6,396 bases of DNA from Paracoccaceae bacterium (GTDB lineage: Bacteria; Pseudomonadota; Alphaproteobacteria; Rhodobacterales; Rhodobacteraceae): assembly GCA_030626365.1 (NCBI GenBank), contig DAOUPC010000172.1, positions 1 through 6,396 of the forward strand. Reading direction: 5' to 3'. Shown here piece by piece: positions 6,134 to 6,396 of this stretch. How positions within the stretch are numbered: the stretch's first letter is position 1; each line of letters starts with the position of its first letter. The position numbers were made by a program, and so were the translations under genes. The notes under the pieces are model-generated. The model had not been told where the DNA came from, ran no database searches, and worked only from the letters and a program-made list of their open reading frames with translations.

Positions 6134-6212
6134 GCGCGTGGCTCCGGCGTATTGGGGTTTGGCCCACCCTATGGCCGGCCCCGCCCCGTGTCTATGCCAG
6201 CCCCCTATACCT

Positions 6213-6396
6213 CTATGCCCCCGCGCCCCGCATCAATGCCGCAAGAACCCGCACCTCGGACCCGATACCATAGGCATCGACATGCCCCGCCGCCTGTTCA
6301 CGCGCCTGATCTGGTTTATTCTGGGCCAGTTTCCAGGTGCCATCCACACCCGTGATATGCAGCCGGAACGGCACAATCATCCGCATCATCCGATCC
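6213..6396 (-). CDS. PaiB-type FMN-binding protein, C-terminal fragment
   Basis: Only the last 60 residues are in the window; the gene continues past the right edge, and the stop is TAG 6215-6213. The segment IVPFRLHITGVDGTWKLAQN, followed by KP, matches the C-terminal signature of the PaiB family (FMN-binding negative transcriptional regulators with a split-barrel fold), where this region commonly reads like I-x-F-x-I-x-I-T-x-x-x-G-x-W-K-x-x-Q-N-x-P. A helical tail, AREQAAGHVDAYG to LAALMRGAGA, follows. The founding member, from Bacillus, acts on sporulation and protease genes. Proteobacterial members are mostly uncharacterised, so the regulator label is only a family name. The frame was read directly from the reverse strand. 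It lies just upstream of, and on the same strand as, the GST gene. Confidence 0.8.
   Translation of the reverse strand, partial: DRMMRMIVPFRLHITGVDGTWKLAQNKPDQAREQAAGHVDAYGIGSEVRVLAALMRGAGA

Noticed and set aside
5503..6355. Two overlapping plus-strand frames (5503-6042 and 5624-6355) opposite the GST gene.
   Set aside because: They are antisense to a well-supported GST with a good ribosome site, and are rich in Pro, Arg and His with no motif. The second also runs across the stop of the PaiB-like gene.
1..6396. A previously undescribed multi-gene system, mobile element, CRISPR array, tRNA or integration site.
   Set aside because: Nearly all of the sequence is taken up by conserved housekeeping or common family genes with short gaps. 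No repeat array, transposase, integrase or tRNA-like fold was seen.

Overview
The window looks like a core-genome segment of an alphaproteobacterium of the Rhodobacteraceae, probably the Roseobacter side of that family. Three things suggest this. The DNA is GC-rich. The cytochrome bc1 genes lie in the order petA-petB-petC, and their cytochrome b heme ligands fall on the Rhodobacter residue numbers (97, 111, 198, 212). An intergenic sequence near 2451-2501 resembles a repeat I remember from many Roseobacter genomes. The assignment rests on reading the sequence, not on a database search.

Layout from left to right: (1) 1-884, minus strand: tRNA pseudouridine synthase TruB, with its last few residues cut off by the window edge and a near-consensus promoter at 917-944. 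(2) 885-1107: divergent intergenic region with that promoter, a pair of 10-bp direct repeats and a small hairpin just before the next gene. (3) 1108-2424, plus strand: a 438-residue NAD(P)-dependent oxidoreductase with a homoserine-dehydrogenase-like Rossmann domain and a C-terminal SAF domain (the COG4091 / DRL type), substrate unknown. (4) 2425-2591: convergent intergenic region with a repeat-like element and a strong 14-bp-stem terminator for the pet operon. (5) 5321-2592, minus strand: the complete petABC operon (Rieske protein, cytochrome b, cytochrome c1), with gaps of 11 and 16 bases. (6) 5322-5521: the petA upstream region, with a small dyad and at best a weak promoter. (7) 6133-5522, minus strand: a glutathione S-transferase family protein. 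(8) 6396-6213, minus strand: the C-terminal end of a PaiB-type FMN-binding protein.

petABC is the one clear functional unit: its three products form the catalytic core of ubiquinol:cytochrome c oxidoreductase in the inner membrane. Every heme and iron-sulfur ligand I looked for is present. truB, the SAF oxidoreductase, the GST and the PaiB-like gene have no evident functional link to it.

I found no mobile element, CRISPR array, RNA gene or plausible new multi-gene system. The points most worth a second look are the uncharacterised SAF oxidoreductase, the cytochrome c1 that has no cysteines beyond its heme pair, and a few short non-coding structures.
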